Part shown: positions 9,640-20,860 of the stretch, in pieces
How positions within the stretch are numbered: position 1 is the first letter of the stretch
Layout: every line of letters starts with the position of its first letter
DNA from: Aralia elata
Lineage: Eukaryota > Streptophyta > Magnoliopsida > Apiales > Araliaceae
Assembly: GCA_034770075.1 (NCBI GenBank)
Contig: CM068385.1
Coordinates: 58,222,939-58,286,938 of the forward strand
Length of the DNA: 64,000 nt
Direction: 5' to 3'
Notes under the pieces: generated by a model
Seen by the model: the letters and a program-made list of their open reading frames with translations, nothing else
Databases searched by the model: none
Told to the model about the DNA's origin: nothing
Position numbers and translations under genes: made by a program

Positions 9640-10285
9640 GCACCTCAAAGAGTTGTATGGTGAGCAAAGTAGGACTGCTAGATATCAGATATCTAAGGAG
9701 CTCTTCCGATCTCGTATGACCGAGGGCACTGCTGTAGAGACTCATGTCCTTAAGATGATCAATTTGATTGAACAACTTGGACAACTAGGGTTCGTGATGG
9801 ATGGGGAGTTAAGCCAAGATTTGATCTTACAGTCACTCCCGGACACCTTCTCACAATTTGTTGTGAATTTTCACTTGAATAAGTTGGATGTCAGCTTGCC
9901 TGAGCTACTTAACATGCTGAAAACTACTGAAGGTCACTTCTCATCCAACAAGAACCAAGTCTTACTAGTGGATGATTCTTCCAAGAAAAGGAAGAGGCCC
10001 AAGGTATCTTCTGAAAAGAAGAAAAACAAGAAGGCTAAGGGCAAGGCGAAGGGAAAGGATAAAAAGAAACCTGATCCAGATAGCAAAGGAATTTGCTACC
10101 ATTGCAATAAGCCGGGACACTGGAAGAGGAACTGCAAAGAGTATCTTGCGGACCAAAAGAAGCTTGGAGAAGCTTCGACTTCCGATCTAGGTTTGTTCAT
10201 GATTGAAATTAATTTTTCTGAAAGTCAAAATTCTACTTGGGTATTGGACACCGGCTGTAGTTCTCACATATGTAATAATATATAG
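9640..10285 (+). pseudogene. copia gag (3' part) and start of protease
   Basis: The 5' part of gag is missing because gypsy-1 is inserted here. What remains is a helical gag domain of the UBN2 type (QLGQLGFVMDGELSQDLILQSLP region), a Lys-rich linker (KKRKRPK, KGKAKGKDKKK), and one CCHC knuckle CYHCNKPGHWKRNC near 10096. The protease begins with WVLDTGCSSHIC at 10237-10272, where DTG holds the catalytic Asp. The frame ends at TAG 10283-10285, and the downstream ORF continues in the same frame, so a single base change may explain the break. Gag forms the capsid and binds RNA. Confidence 0.9.
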
Positions 10286-11932
10286 GGACTAAGCAGAAGT
10301 AGGAAGCTGAACAAGGATGAAGTCGTCCTACGAGTGGGAAATGAAGCAAAGGTTGCTGCATTGGCTGTAGGGACTTATTGTTTAGCACTGCCTTCGGGCA
10401 AGTTCATTAGTTTAAATAATTGTTATTATGTTCCAACACTCATTAGAAACATTATTTCAATTTCTGTATTGGATATGGATGGTTTTGATATTATAATAAA
10501 GAACAACAGCTGTTCTATTTATAATAAAAATGTTTTATATGGTGTTGGCAATTTACTGAATGGACTTTACATACTTGACTTGCATGAAAATATACTTCAA
10601 ATTGAACAAACTAAGAAAAGAAAAAGAGATGATGTTAATTATACCTTTATGTGGCACTGTAGACTCGGTCATATCAATGAAACAAGATTATCCAAGTTGC
10701 ATAAATATGGGCTTTTAGAGCTATCTGATTATGAATCATATCCAACTTGTGAATCTTGTCTCATGGGTAAGATGACTAAATCTCCTTTTAGTGGAAAAGG
10801 AGAAAGAGTTACAGAGTTGTTAGCGTTGGTACACACAGACGTTTGTGGACCTATGACAACGAATGCACGAGGAAGGTATTCTTATTTTATTACTTTCACT
10901 GATGATCATTCTAGATTTGGATATGTGTATTTAATGAAATACAAATCTGAATCGTTTGAAAAGTTCAAAGAATTCAGAAGTGAAGTAAAGAAGCAAACTG
11001 GTAAGAGTATTAAGATTCTTCGATCGGATCGAGGAGGGGAATACTTGACCAATGAGTTTCTCAATTGTCTCAAAGAAAATGGTATAATCTCACAATGGAC
11101 TCCACCAGGGACACCACAGTTGAATGGTGTATCTGAAAGGAGAAATCGAACATTGTTGGACATGGTTCGTTCAATGATGAGTTTTACCGACCTTCCAATA
11201 TCCTTCTGGGGTTATGCCCTAGAAACGGCTGCATACCTACTTAACAAGGTACCTACCAAATCCGTCCCAAAGACCCCATATGAGATATGGACATGGAGGA
11301 AACCTAGTCTTAAGCATGTTAAGACTTGGGGTTGTCCAGCTTATGTCAAAAGGTTTGAGCATGACAAGCTGAAGACTAGATCCGATAAGTGTAGATTTGT
11401 GGGATATCCTAAAGAAAGTTTAGGATATTATTTCTATCATCCTACTGATCAAAAGGTGTTTGTTGCGAAACACGCTGCCTTCTTGGAAAAGAAGTTTATC
11501 CTTAAAGGGGTTAGTGGGAGTAAGATATATCTTGAAAAAGTTCAAGAACCACAAAATACTACGGATCAAAGTCAGGTACCTGACCAAGTAGAAGAACCTA
11601 CTGTACCACTACCTATTCGTAAATCTAGAAGAGTACCGAAGATACCTGAAAGGTATGGATTCATCATAGAGGATGATGATGAGGTACGCATCATAGATGA
11701 TGATGATCCATTGACTTACGAAGAGGCTATGAGTAGTGAAGACTCAGAGAAATGGCTAGAAGCCATGAAATCCGAGATGGACTCCATGTATGAAAACCAA
11801 GTATGGACTTTGGTTTCACCACCTGAGGGCATTAAGCCTATTGGGTGTAAATGGGTCTTTAAGAGAAAGACTGGAGCAGATGGCAAGGTAGAGACCTATA
11901 AGGCCCGACTGGTTGCAAAAGGTTTCAAATAA
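10286..11932 (+). pseudogene. copia protease remainder, integrase and RT N-terminus
   Basis: The frame continues from the gag-protease ORF. The protease C-terminal part ends near 10480. The integrase has an H2C2 zinc domain (WHCRLGHIN, then CESC) and a catalytic triad: Asp 10838 (HTDVCGPM), Asp 11037 (SDRGGEY) and Glu 11135 (SERRNRTLL). The segment that follows is acidic and carries IRKSRRVPKIPERYGF, the typical linker before copia RT. RT starts with WLEAMKSEMDSM and PIGCKWVFKRK and is cut by TAA at 11930-11932, after which the frame stays open. The polyprotein is read as one chain in working copies. Confidence 0.92.
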
Positions 11933-12692
11933 AGACAAGGAGTTGACTATGATGAAACCTTCTCACCAGTAGCTATGCTCAAGTCCATTCGGATTTTGCT
12001 TGCAATTGCAGCTTATTATGACTATGAGATCTGGCAAATGGACGTGAAAACGACCTTCCTCAATGGAGAGCTTGAGGAGAATGTATATATGATACAGCCA
12101 GAGGGTTTTGTTTTAACGATTGGAACAAACCAAGTCTGTAAGCTACAATGATCCATTTATGGATTGAAGCAAGCTTCTCGAAGATGGAACATCCATTTTG
12201 ATGAGATAATCAAAATGTTTGATTTTATCAAAAATGAGGATGAACCGTGTGTACAAGAAGGTTAGTGGGAGCGTTGTTTCATTCCTTGTATTATATGTTG
12301 ATGACATATTACTGATAGGGAATGATGTTCCTATGCTACAGTCGATCAAAATTTGGTTATCTAAACACTTCTCCATGAAAGACTTGGGTGAGGCATCCTA
12401 TATTTTGGGGATAAAGATCTATAGAGATAGATCTAAAACGATGCTGGGCTTGACCCAAGAAAAGTACATTGACTCGATGCTAAAGAAGTTTAGCATGGAA
12501 GATTCCAAGAGAGGTCTCATGCCGATGAGCCATGGAATACATCTCTCCAAGAAACAGGCCCCAAAGACACCTGAGGAGAGAGACCAGATGAGTAAGATTC
12601 CTTATGCTTCTACAATAGGATCTATCATGTACGGTATGATATGTACTAGACTAGATGTCGCTCATGCACTTAGTGTAACAAGCAGATATTAG
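11933..12692 (+). pseudogene. copia reverse transcriptase, interrupted
   Basis: RT continues in frame after the TAA with DYDETFSPVAML, WQMDVKTTFLNGELEE and SIYGLKQASR, although TGA at 12149-12151 breaks it just before the last motif. A frameshift near 12245 moves the reading frame; the new frame holds the catalytic YVDD at 12294-12305 and the thumb region (KHFSMKDLGEASYILGIKI). It ends in TAG 12690-12692 (SVTSRY-stop), which is again in frame with the RNase H that follows. Confidence 0.91.
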
Positions 12693-13280
12693 TCGAATCT
12701 AGGAGAAGAGCACTGGAAGGCAGTGAAAAACATCCTAAAGTACTTGAGAAGAACTAAGGATGTATTTCTTGTCTACGGTGGGTCTAAATTGAAACTAGAG
12801 GGCTATACAGACTCAAGTTTTCAAACAGACCAAGATGACTATAAATCCGTTTCAGGGTATGTGTTTACCTTAAACGGTGGCGCAGTGAGTTGGAAGAGTT
12901 CCAAGCAGCAAACAGTTGCTGATTCAGTGACAGAGGCAGAGTACATAGCTGCAAGTGAAGCTGCAAAGGAAGCTGTTTGGATGAATAAGTTCATAACTGA
13001 ACTTGGAGTGGTTCCTAGCATTAGAGGAGCCATACCTTTATTTTGTGACAACACTGGAGCTGTTGCGCAAGCTAAGGAACCCAGGTCTCATCAGAAATCC
13101 AAACACGTGTTGCGGCGGTTTCATTTGATTAGAGAGATCATTGAAAGAGGAGATGTCACCCTGGAACGTGTGGACTCTCAAGACAACATTGCAGATCCAT
13201 TTACTAAAGCTTTAACTCAACAACAGTTTGATCGTCACTTAGAGAAGATGGGTATTAGATACCATAGCGATTGGCTTTAG
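12693..13280 (+). pseudogene. copia RNase H domain (C-terminus of pol)
   Basis: The frame, open from 12693 to the TAG at 13278-13280, encodes a tether (LKYLRRTKDVFLVYGG) and the RNase H core. Catalytic-site markers are the Asp of GYTDSSFQTD, the Glu of TEAEYIAASEA and the Asp of CDNTGAV. It ends with ADPFTKAL and a C-terminal DWL, the usual end of copia pol. RNase H removes RNA from the RNA-DNA hybrid during reverse transcription. The stretch itself is intact; it counts as a pseudogene because upstream breaks cut it off from gag-pol. Confidence 0.9.
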
Positions 13281-13294
13281 TGCAAGTGGGAGAT

Positions 13295-15110
13295 TGATAG
13301 TAGTATGCACACAAGCCAATCATATTTGATATGATGTAGCATATACTTTATAATCTTATTCATTTATTAATAAAAGAATTGATTTTCTTAAAAAAGGCAT
13401 TTTATATTATCTACATAGTGCTGTTATATTAAATGTGATAAACCCATAGTTTTGAGCAATGCTTTTAGAATCATGATGGTGATCATGCTAATGAGATCTA
13501 AATTCAAGATAGCTCACAAACTAAAATCGTTCCTAATCGTTGGATTACTAAATAGGGGATTAGTGAATCTGGATAGATTAGTACATACGTTGCTTGCTCT
13601 TAAGAAGAGGATGATTGATCTCATAATCATTTATGTGGAGACACTAAAACAAGTATGTAGGTGCTTATTAGAGAATAAGTTCACTGAACGTGGCTCGCTA
13701 AGGAATACCTAATGGAGTTTTACTCGTCTGTCAATAGGAATTCCTCTAGTGATAGTAGTACAAGTGATCCTTGGACTTGAGATCATCATAGTATCTTGTG
13801 TATGATGAGTTATACTTTGACATGTCCCTTAAGACCTTTAGGGTATATCAAAGGGTATGATTGGGTATAATAAGTTGTACATGGAGATAGGTGAATGATC
13901 AACAAAGAATCTACCACGTCTAGTAAAAGATGTGAATGTCCTATGTGATTCGATAAATGACAGCTCAGTAGTCCTTGGCCAAGGCAGAATGAAATTAGAA
14001 AGGAGTTTCTAATTTGCATTAATCAGAGTTGTGCATTTGGGAATCGAAATACATATAATTAAATAAAATAAGACTTGACAGTAAATCCATGTCTTATATT
14101 TAATTGGGACATTGTATGGTAGAAGGATTGAATTGTACGGTAACTATTTACTCAAAGGTTCTTTTGTGATTAATGTTGAAATCTATATTATCTGGAAAGT
14201 CGTTGATCGCTAAGGGGGCTTACCCTTATTGTAGAATAAATATTATTTATTTAAATGAATTAAATAGTTTAATTTATTTATTTAAATAAGATTAGGATTG
14301 TTCTAATTGTTTTATTCACAACCGGTTTAATATGGAGAACCTAAAGGGTCACACCGCAAAAGAAAAATATTTATTTAAGAAGTAAATGACATAATTGTAA
14401 TAATAAGTTAAGTGTATTTAATTTAGTCTATGGAGATAGAATAAATTAAATAGCTTAATATTTATTATTTAATATTTTAGAAATATTAAATATAAATTAA
14501 TAAGAGGAGTCTTATTATTATTATTACTTTTACTATTATTTAATTCCTAATAGGGATTGAGAATTAATTAATAGAAGTACTCTTCCATGAATTCCTAATT
14601 GGATTAGGAGCATAAATAATTAAAGGAGTTTAATTATAATAGAAACCCTAAATAGTTTAGGGAAAGGTTATTCCTACATCTATAAATAAGAGGAGTCTTA
14701 TTATAGATTAGGGTTACACACTCTTGCATTAGATTGTGGAGAGTACTTACAATTTCTATAGAGATAGAAACTAGGGTTTTGCCAAATACCCAACTTCTAG
14801 AATACTTGTTCTTCCTTGGTGGATCACCTCTAGAGGCCAAACACTTGGGTGGCTAACGCTGATCAAAGGAAGGAATCACACCGTAACATTCGAGGAGAAC
14901 ACGAAGGACTAGGAGTTGAACTTGTACCCGAGAAAGCTTTGTTCTACGAGGGTATAATTCTTATTCTCTTTCTCTTTCGTTTATATCGTTAATTGAGCAC
15001 ATTGATCGATCATGGTGATGGTTTGTATAAAATTTTAAAATCCGTTTTATCGCGCTTCCGCTCTATTTATGTAATTTGATTGCATGCTCACATTATATAC
15101 AAACCTAACA
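13295..15110 (+). repeat. copia 3' LTR (about 1.8 kb)
   Basis: It begins TGATAGTAG right after the purine tract AAGTGGGAGA (13285-13294) and ends CTAACA. A TATA box TATAAATAAG lies at 14681, followed by a short leader. The motif GAGGAGTCTTATTAT occurs twice (14502 and 14690). The first LTR is outside the window, so LTR identity cannot be judged. The ORFs in it look random. Confidence 0.85.
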
Positions 15111-15858
15111 CCAAGAACAATCTTATCATTAATACTGTGAATGTCAGATAGATAGGGAATATCGATATGAAAGAAGTATTCATGAAATATGAATCTATAC
15201 ATTCAAGTGAGGGTATCCAAACACAGATAACGTTCTGGCAGGAATTATCATCTGTTATGGGATACTGTGAACCTTGGATAGATAGAAGTTATATATTATG
15301 GAATATTTATAGTTAAATAGTATCACGTGAGCACCAAATCTGCTACAGGAGGTGTAGAGAATTTGTTACAGAGGTATAAAGATTTAAGTTGAAGATGTAG
15401 AAGTCATTTTAACTATGTTAGATTAACATTATTGGCAATGTCTAGAAAGTTCTGACGAGGAAAGGGGTTAGGTCATCTAATTGTGCGCCGTTTTAACGGA
15501 GAGCCCCCTCTTTCTTGGGAACTAACTGGTTGCTAATACTGCAAGTCTCGGATAGAGAAATGGAGATTTGTTTTTAAGTCTTTTAGGACTTATTTGTAAT
15601 AAGAACAAGTAACCTGGGAATGATGTAACAATGAACAAATGATATTTTATAATATTATCACTTTTTTGCATTATACTCTGATTATTAGAAGTTAAGATTT
15701 CTATATACAATTCAAATCAATTATATTACGAGTTCTTATAGAAACTTATCGTGTACATTACCTTTAAGTTAATGAATGTTTTGAATAAGATTATACAAGT
15801 CAAAACGAAGTTCGACCTGGTTAAAAGAAGCTAGCAGGTGGATTATCAGGGCGTGACA
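15111..15858 (+). repeat. gypsy-2 5' LTR, 3' portion
   Basis: This is the piece to the right of the copia insertion. It matches 18506-19252 throughout and ends GTGACA. The copia target duplication would be CCAAG at 15111-15115; its partner is outside the window. No coding sequence is seen. Confidence 0.88.
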
Positions 15859-16116
15859 GTATGGTATCAGAGCATTAGGTTATAGCTCTAAGGTAAGAGT
15901 ACCTTAGGATATAGCCTGCGTAAAATTTTAGAGATAGAAAAACTCGTAAAACGAAGGTTAAAAATGCTTATACTGGAATTTCGAGGACGAAATTCTTATA
16001 AGGAGGGGAGAATGTAATATCCTGAATATTTATAGAACTTATAAATATGATATTGAATGACTAAAGTTAGCTGTAAAGTTAATTTCGAGGACGAAATTCT
16101 TTGAAGTAGGGGTGAA
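15859..16116 (+). other. gypsy-2 primer-binding site, mini-interior and doubled polypurine tract
   Basis: The primer-binding site is at 15862-15873. A purine tract with the chromoviral tag GAGGACGAAATTCTT precedes TGTAATATCC at 16013. The same tag plus tract plus TGTAATACC repeats 104 bp on, with the second start at 16117. I cannot tell which start is the true LTR edge because the 5' LTR edge is not in view. Confidence 0.8.
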
Positions 16117-16463
16117 TGTAATACCTTGAATATTTATGAGGCTTATAAATACGATCGTATATGGTTAGAGGTTAATTTAGTGACCTAAAACTAGGTATCG
16201 AGAAGTTTAAAATCTTAAACCCCAATGAGATTCAAATTTTGTATCATATGTGCTTAAATAAAGATCCAAATGATATTTTGAAGCAGGTGTTTTGTGATTA
16301 TATTGTGTAAACGATAAATTTGGTCAAATAAAAATTTTTCGCCAAGCAGCTGTGTCGTGCTTACACGGACAAAATGATTTGTCGTGCTTCCGGCGAATTC
16401 ACCGAGAAACGTCCTGACAAATTATTTTTAGTAAGCTGTTGTGTTGTGCTTTGAAATGACAAA

Positions 16464-16755
16464 GTGATTTGTCGTGCTTACGCTTTGTCATGCTTACGCT
16501 TTGTCGTGCTTACGCCTTGTCGTGTTTACGCCTTGTCGTGCTTACGCCTTGTCGTGCTTACACTTTGTCGTGCTTACGCCTTGTCGTGCTTACGCCTTGT
16601 CGTGCTTACGCTTTGTCGTGTTTACGCTTTGTCGTGCTTATGCTTTGTCGTGCTTACGCTTGGCACACGCCGGCTTACGCCTGGCACACGCCGGCTTACG
16701 CCTGGCACACGCCGGCTTACGCCTGGCACACGCCGGCTTACGCCTGGCACACCCT
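16464..16755 (+). repeat. Two adjoining GC-rich tandem arrays in gypsy-2 LTR
   Basis: About a dozen copies of a 15-16 bp unit like TTGTCGTGCTTACGCC run to 16662. They are followed by four or five copies of a 21-bp unit built on GGCACACGCCGGCTTACG. The two units share CTTACGC, so one probably arose from the other. All three frames stay open here only because the unit lacks stops. Confidence 0.9.
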
Positions 16756-16911
16756 AGGTATTAAAGTGTAATTAACCTAGGTACTAAAGTGTAATTAACT
16801 ATTTTTTCTTAGCTTAAAATGTAATTAACCTAGGTACCAAAGTGTAATAAGTCGGGTGCAAAGTGTAATAAGCCGAGCCCCTAACGTGCAATTAGCGAAA
16901 CTTGGTTTTTC

Positions 16912-17080
16912 TATAAATAGCAAGCTTAGTTCATTCATTCCTTACTACTTTTCAAGCGTAGTTCAAGAGCAAAAACACTCTATATTTATATTCTGAGAGA
17001 TATTGTGAGATAAAAATTACTTTCTAAGCATCGAAGCGCTACGCGATTGGAAGTAAAGCTAGCAACTACAAGAGGTATTA
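16912..17080 (+). promoter_or_regulatory. gypsy-2 LTR promoter and leader with donor-like site
   Basis: CTATAAATAG is a strong plant TATA box. A leader follows with CAAAAACACTC and GAGAGATATTGTGAG and ends at ACAAGAG|GTATTA (17074/17075). Upstream, AAGTGTAATTAA-type motifs repeat four times (16760-16870) and may be regulatory or just repeats. Confidence 0.65.
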
Positions 17081-17125
17081 CTCTAGTGGTTATTATTTTC
17101 ATTCTTCTTTATATATTTAGTTAAA

Positions 17126-17530
17126 ATATACTTTTATAAGCAGTTATAATTATTTTAAGTATATAGTACAAAAGTCCTATTTACAAGCAGTTATAATGTC
17201 CAATTTATTTCTCTTATATATTAGAAAATATACTTTTATAAGCAGTTACTATGTCCGAATTTCTTCAACTATTTAGTAAAAATATTCATTTTATAAGCAG
17301 TTATAATGCTAAAATTTTCTCAAATATAATAGTCGAATATTCATTTTATAAGCAGTTATAATGCTGAAATTTTTTCAAATATAATAGCCGAATATTCATT
17401 TTGCAAGCAGTTATAATGCTCAATTTATTTTAGATATAGTTGAAAAATATTCATTCTGTAAGCAGTTATAATGCTAAAATTATTTCATATATTGTAAAAG
17501 AAGTCTTATTTATATACGGTTATGATATCC
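17126..17530 (+). repeat. AAGCAGTTATAATG tandem array in gypsy-2 LTR
   Basis: Seven clear copies and one decayed copy of a unit of about 55 bp carry TATAAGCAGTTATAATGC followed by an AT-rich spacer ending near CGAATATTCATT. The array lies directly downstream of the donor-like site. Confidence 0.88.
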
Positions 17531-18103
17531 GAAATAAAACTTAAAAGATTTAATCGTTCAATGCTTAATTGTATACATAAACTTATAATCGTATAGGATT
17601 TACGACGAACGTTTAGACCGTTATATTAACTGTAAAAGATATATGAGACAAGTCTTCTAACCTTGTTATATTATGCAAGTATTATACATCTTGCTATCAA
17701 TTATTGTGAAGTTATTGCTTCTTATTCAGCATAACTTAAAAATGAATCATTGTTCATATATTAAAGCGGAAATTTGCTGTGTCAAACCAAATTGTTTTGG
17801 TACGACATCTTATACCGCGTAAAGTGAGACACCTTAGATGGAAGGTGATCTTGAAAGCCTTATGATAAGGTAGTGTGACGTCAATGGAATAAAATTGACA
17901 TAAATGGTAGGATGATATGCATACTCCTAGGATATTGGTGAGGCTGATCACCTACCAGATATCCGAACTCAAATGGTTCTAAGTCCTTGAAAACTGATAG
18001 AACTAAATGAAATATATGGTTCCGGTATAGAACCCCAGTTATATACATCAACTGACATCTTTCAAATCAAACACATTGTGTTTACATATTCAAATAAACT
18101 TGC

Positions 18104-18203
18104 TGAGCATTTGTAGCTCATTCTTGCGCGTATCTTCTTTGCAGCTTTAAATGATAATCCCAGCACCTCTGGTACAGATAAAGGAAAAGGACATGTTTAT
18201 TAG
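18104..18203 (+). promoter_or_regulatory. gypsy-2 LTR hairpin, acceptor-like site and short frame
   Basis: TGAGC (18104-18108) pairs with GCTCA (18116-18120) around ATTTGTA. Then come TTCTTGC and TTCTTTGCAG|CT at 18144. A frame from 18147 reads LNDNPSTSGTDKGKGHVY and stops at 18201-18203. It matches the gypsy-1 and gypsy-3 modules in order and spacing, with different stem bases. Confidence 0.5.
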
Positions 18204-19252
18204 TTTTATTTCTGTTTTGAATAATTCAAGTCTTCTATAAGGCTTTGTTGTAATAACTTAGTACTGAGAACGATGTAATCGAACCAAATGATATGTAATA
18301 TATTATGATCCTTTATTTCATCGAATGCGTTATACTCTGATCTTTATTTTGTTTAGCATAGCTGTACTAAGTTAAATACAGTATCTATACGAACTATACA
18401 TCTGAATGAGGGTATTTAAATGATGTTGAAAGTTCTGTAAGCGTTGAGGTTACACTTAATGAGCGCTGGTAAGGTGCCACCTTTACCGGAATGCGCCCCT
18501 TAGTTCCAAGAACAATCTTATCATTAATACTGTGAATGTCAGATAGATAGGGAATATCGATATGAAAGAAGTATTCATGAAATATGAATCTATACATCCA
18601 AGTGAGGGTATCCAAACACAAATAACGTTCTGGCAGGAATTATCATCTGTTATGGGATACTGTGAACCTTGGATAGATAGAAGTTATATATTATGGAATA
18701 TTTATAGTTAAATAGTATCACGTGAGCACCAAATTTGCTATATGAGGTGTAGAGAATTTGTTACAGAGGTATAAAGATTTAAGTTGAAGATGTAGAAGTC
18801 ATTTTAACTATGTTAGATTAACATTATTGGCAATGTCTAGAAAGTTCTGACGAGGAAAGGGGTTAGGTCATCTAATTACGCGCCGTTTTAACGGAGAGCC
18901 TCTCTTTCCTGGGAACTAACTGGTTGCTAATACTGTAAGTCTCGGATAGAGAAATGGAGATTTGTTTTTAAGTCTTTTAGGACTTATTTGTAATAAGAAC
19001 AAGTAACCTGGGAATGATGTAACAATGAACAAATGATATTTTATAATATTATCATTTTTTCGCATTATACTCTGATTATTAGAAGTCAAGATTTCTATAT
19101 ACAATTCAAATCAATTATATTACGAGTTTTTATAGAAATTTATCGTGTACATTACCTTTAAGTTAATGAATGTTTTGAATAAGATTATACAAGTCAGCAC
19201 GAAGTTCGACCTGGCTAAAAGAAGCTAGCAGGTGGATTATCGGGGCGTGACA

Positions 19253-20860
19253 CAGTCCCTGATTGGTTCTTGTATTGCTAGGACAAGTTCCTAAACTCAT
19301 ATTTTTTTGGTATAGTGAGCATTGATGGTGCTGAAGATTGATAATGATAAGCAATGGAGAAAAGATTGAAGTTAATGAAGGAAATTGGATATTCCAAATC
19401 TTCTAACTATGCTAGATTTCAAAATTTATTGACATCGTGCTGATATTCGCACTGTTGTGTTTTTAAAAAAAATATATTGGATCAGATTGTTGAACCAATA
19501 AGTTTTTAAAAGTCCTATTATTCATATGTCTATGTTAATTGTTTCAGCTAGACAAAAATGAGTTGAAATTATCAAAATGTATTTTGAACGATGGAGTTAT
19601 CAATGCAATTGAACCCGGTGTTGGATGTGATCATAGGATCGTCAACCCTCTATGGTATGATGTAGTATGACAAAGTCATAAAATGACGGAATCCTCAACG
19701 TACTATTAAGACAGTACGGTATCATGACGTCATAAAAGAATTTTTTTTAAAAACTATGAAAAGATATGCCAATTGAGTTGACTAAAAATATTTCGATTGA
19801 TGTCCGAATTGTTGCTAAAAGTCTAAGCTAGTTGATTCGGCTAGCCGACTGTTGAAAGATGTTTATGATATTTAAGCGTTCTTGGAATAATTATGCCAAA
19901 CCAGATTGTACTAGTGCATAATTTGTATTAAGTCTGAGGTGAACCAACCCTATATTGGGGAAAATATTATCGGAAACTATAATTCCGAGATACGCAATAG
20001 CAATAATATGTATGTGCACAATACATAGTACGAAGAGCTGATCACCTGGAGTACGAGAAAGGATGGTCCATATATAGTCTTTTAACTGTTAAAGGTTACA
20101 GTTGAAATATCTGTTAACCTAGGACAAGGTTCAAGTCTCTACGACTCCTCAACATGATATTGAAAGTTCCTAAAGGAATCTTTTAAGTTCTTGGGTTCTT
20201 CATATCGCCTCCCAATTATTGATCAATTGTGAAAGATTCTTATTATTTTGAAAGGTGAATGTGGTAAGGAGGATATTCCTTAGAAAGAAGTAGGTTGTAG
20301 AATGCGACAGGTAGTGATGAGTAAATTGAGCAAGTAAGAAGTAAAATTCTGAAAAGAGAAGGGGGTGAAGTTATCAAGGAAAATATGAACACTTAGAGAT
20401 AAATGTGTGAAGAATATAATAATCTTAGAAAGATTTTTAGAGAAGAAATTTGATCATGGAACCTAATAAATGAATAAAGATTAATATAAAGTTTATTTTG
20501 ATATATCGAATGAAGGAAGATTAGTAAGTTAAAATTTTGAGGACGAAATTCTTAGAAGAAAGGGTGAATGTAATATCCCGAGTGTTTATGAATTGAGCCT
20601 ATGACGATGAACCTTAAAAAGAGGTAATGAATGGGTTAAAGAATATGTAATACTCGGAATAGTATCGAGTTCAAATAAAGATTATGAAGTAGAACCTATA
20701 AGAATATTTTTTAGAAAATGGGTGGTGTAGAAATTATAAAACCTGTATTAAAGGAATGTGTTAGGTTGGTCAACGATAAATGGTGAAAGAAATTTAACGA
20801 AAACCGAGTAAGGAGGGTTTCGGTGATTCCAAGGACAGAATCCTTATAAGGAGGGAAGGA
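19253..20860 (+). other. Old LTR and polypurine debris before gypsy-4 LTR
   Basis: Bases 19805-20165 resemble the gypsy-1 LTR at 8880-9170 (ATTCGGCTAGCC, TGAACCAACCCTATATTGGGG, GTTAACCTAGGACA), so this is a diverged LTR fragment. A purine tract with GAGGACGAAATTCTTAG precedes TGTAATATCCCG at 20569, a second LTR-like start. At 20832-20860 a tract with AAGGACAGAATCC abuts the gypsy-4 LTR. Bases 19253-19800 and 20170-20520 show nothing I recognise. No gag or pol motif is left. Confidence 0.6.

Larger units (their letters stand above)
9640..15110 (+). mobile_element. Ty1/copia element, 3' part (5' part outside window)
   Basis: The copia reading frame picks up exactly at the end of gypsy-1, which has split its gag gene. 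The order gag, protease, integrase, RT, RNase H is diagnostic of Ty1/copia. A purine tract (AAGTGGGAGA) precedes a 3' LTR ending CTAACA at 15110. The next bases (15111 on) are the interior of the gypsy-2 LTR, so the copia element inserted there. The fine lineage is uncertain. Four in-frame stops and one frameshift make it defective. Confidence 0.93.
15111..19252 (+). mobile_element. gypsy-2: chromovirus-like element with almost no internal region
   Basis: A 748-bp LTR end (15111-15858) repeats at 18506-19252. Between the copies lie a tRNA-Met primer-binding site (TGGTATCAGAGC, 15862-15873), about 110 bp, a purine tract with GGACGAAATTCTTATAAGG, and the LTR start at 16013. All gag-pol is missing. 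The rest of the 5' LTR was separated by the copia insertion and is out of the window. By eye the LTR pair differs by about 18 substitutions in 747 bp, so it is older than gypsy-3. Confidence 0.85.
16013..19252 (+). repeat. gypsy-2 3' LTR (about 3.1-3.2 kb)
   Basis: The LTR runs from TGTAAT (16013 or 16117) to GTGACA at 19252. It carries a GC-rich tandem array (16470-16750), a TATA box at 16912, a leader ending at 17074, a second tandem array in the presumed intron (17126-17530), and the hairpin-acceptor module at 18104. No protein-coding gene is apparent. Confidence 0.85.

Noticed and set aside
16464..16755. CRISPR-like regular repeats
   Set aside because: Units are contiguous with no unique spacers, the DNA is clearly plant retrotransposon sequence, and no cas gene is present.
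16464..16771. Three overlapping ORFs of about 97-100 codons
   Set aside because: All three frames are open because the 15-21 bp repeat unit has no stop in any frame. No protein is implied.
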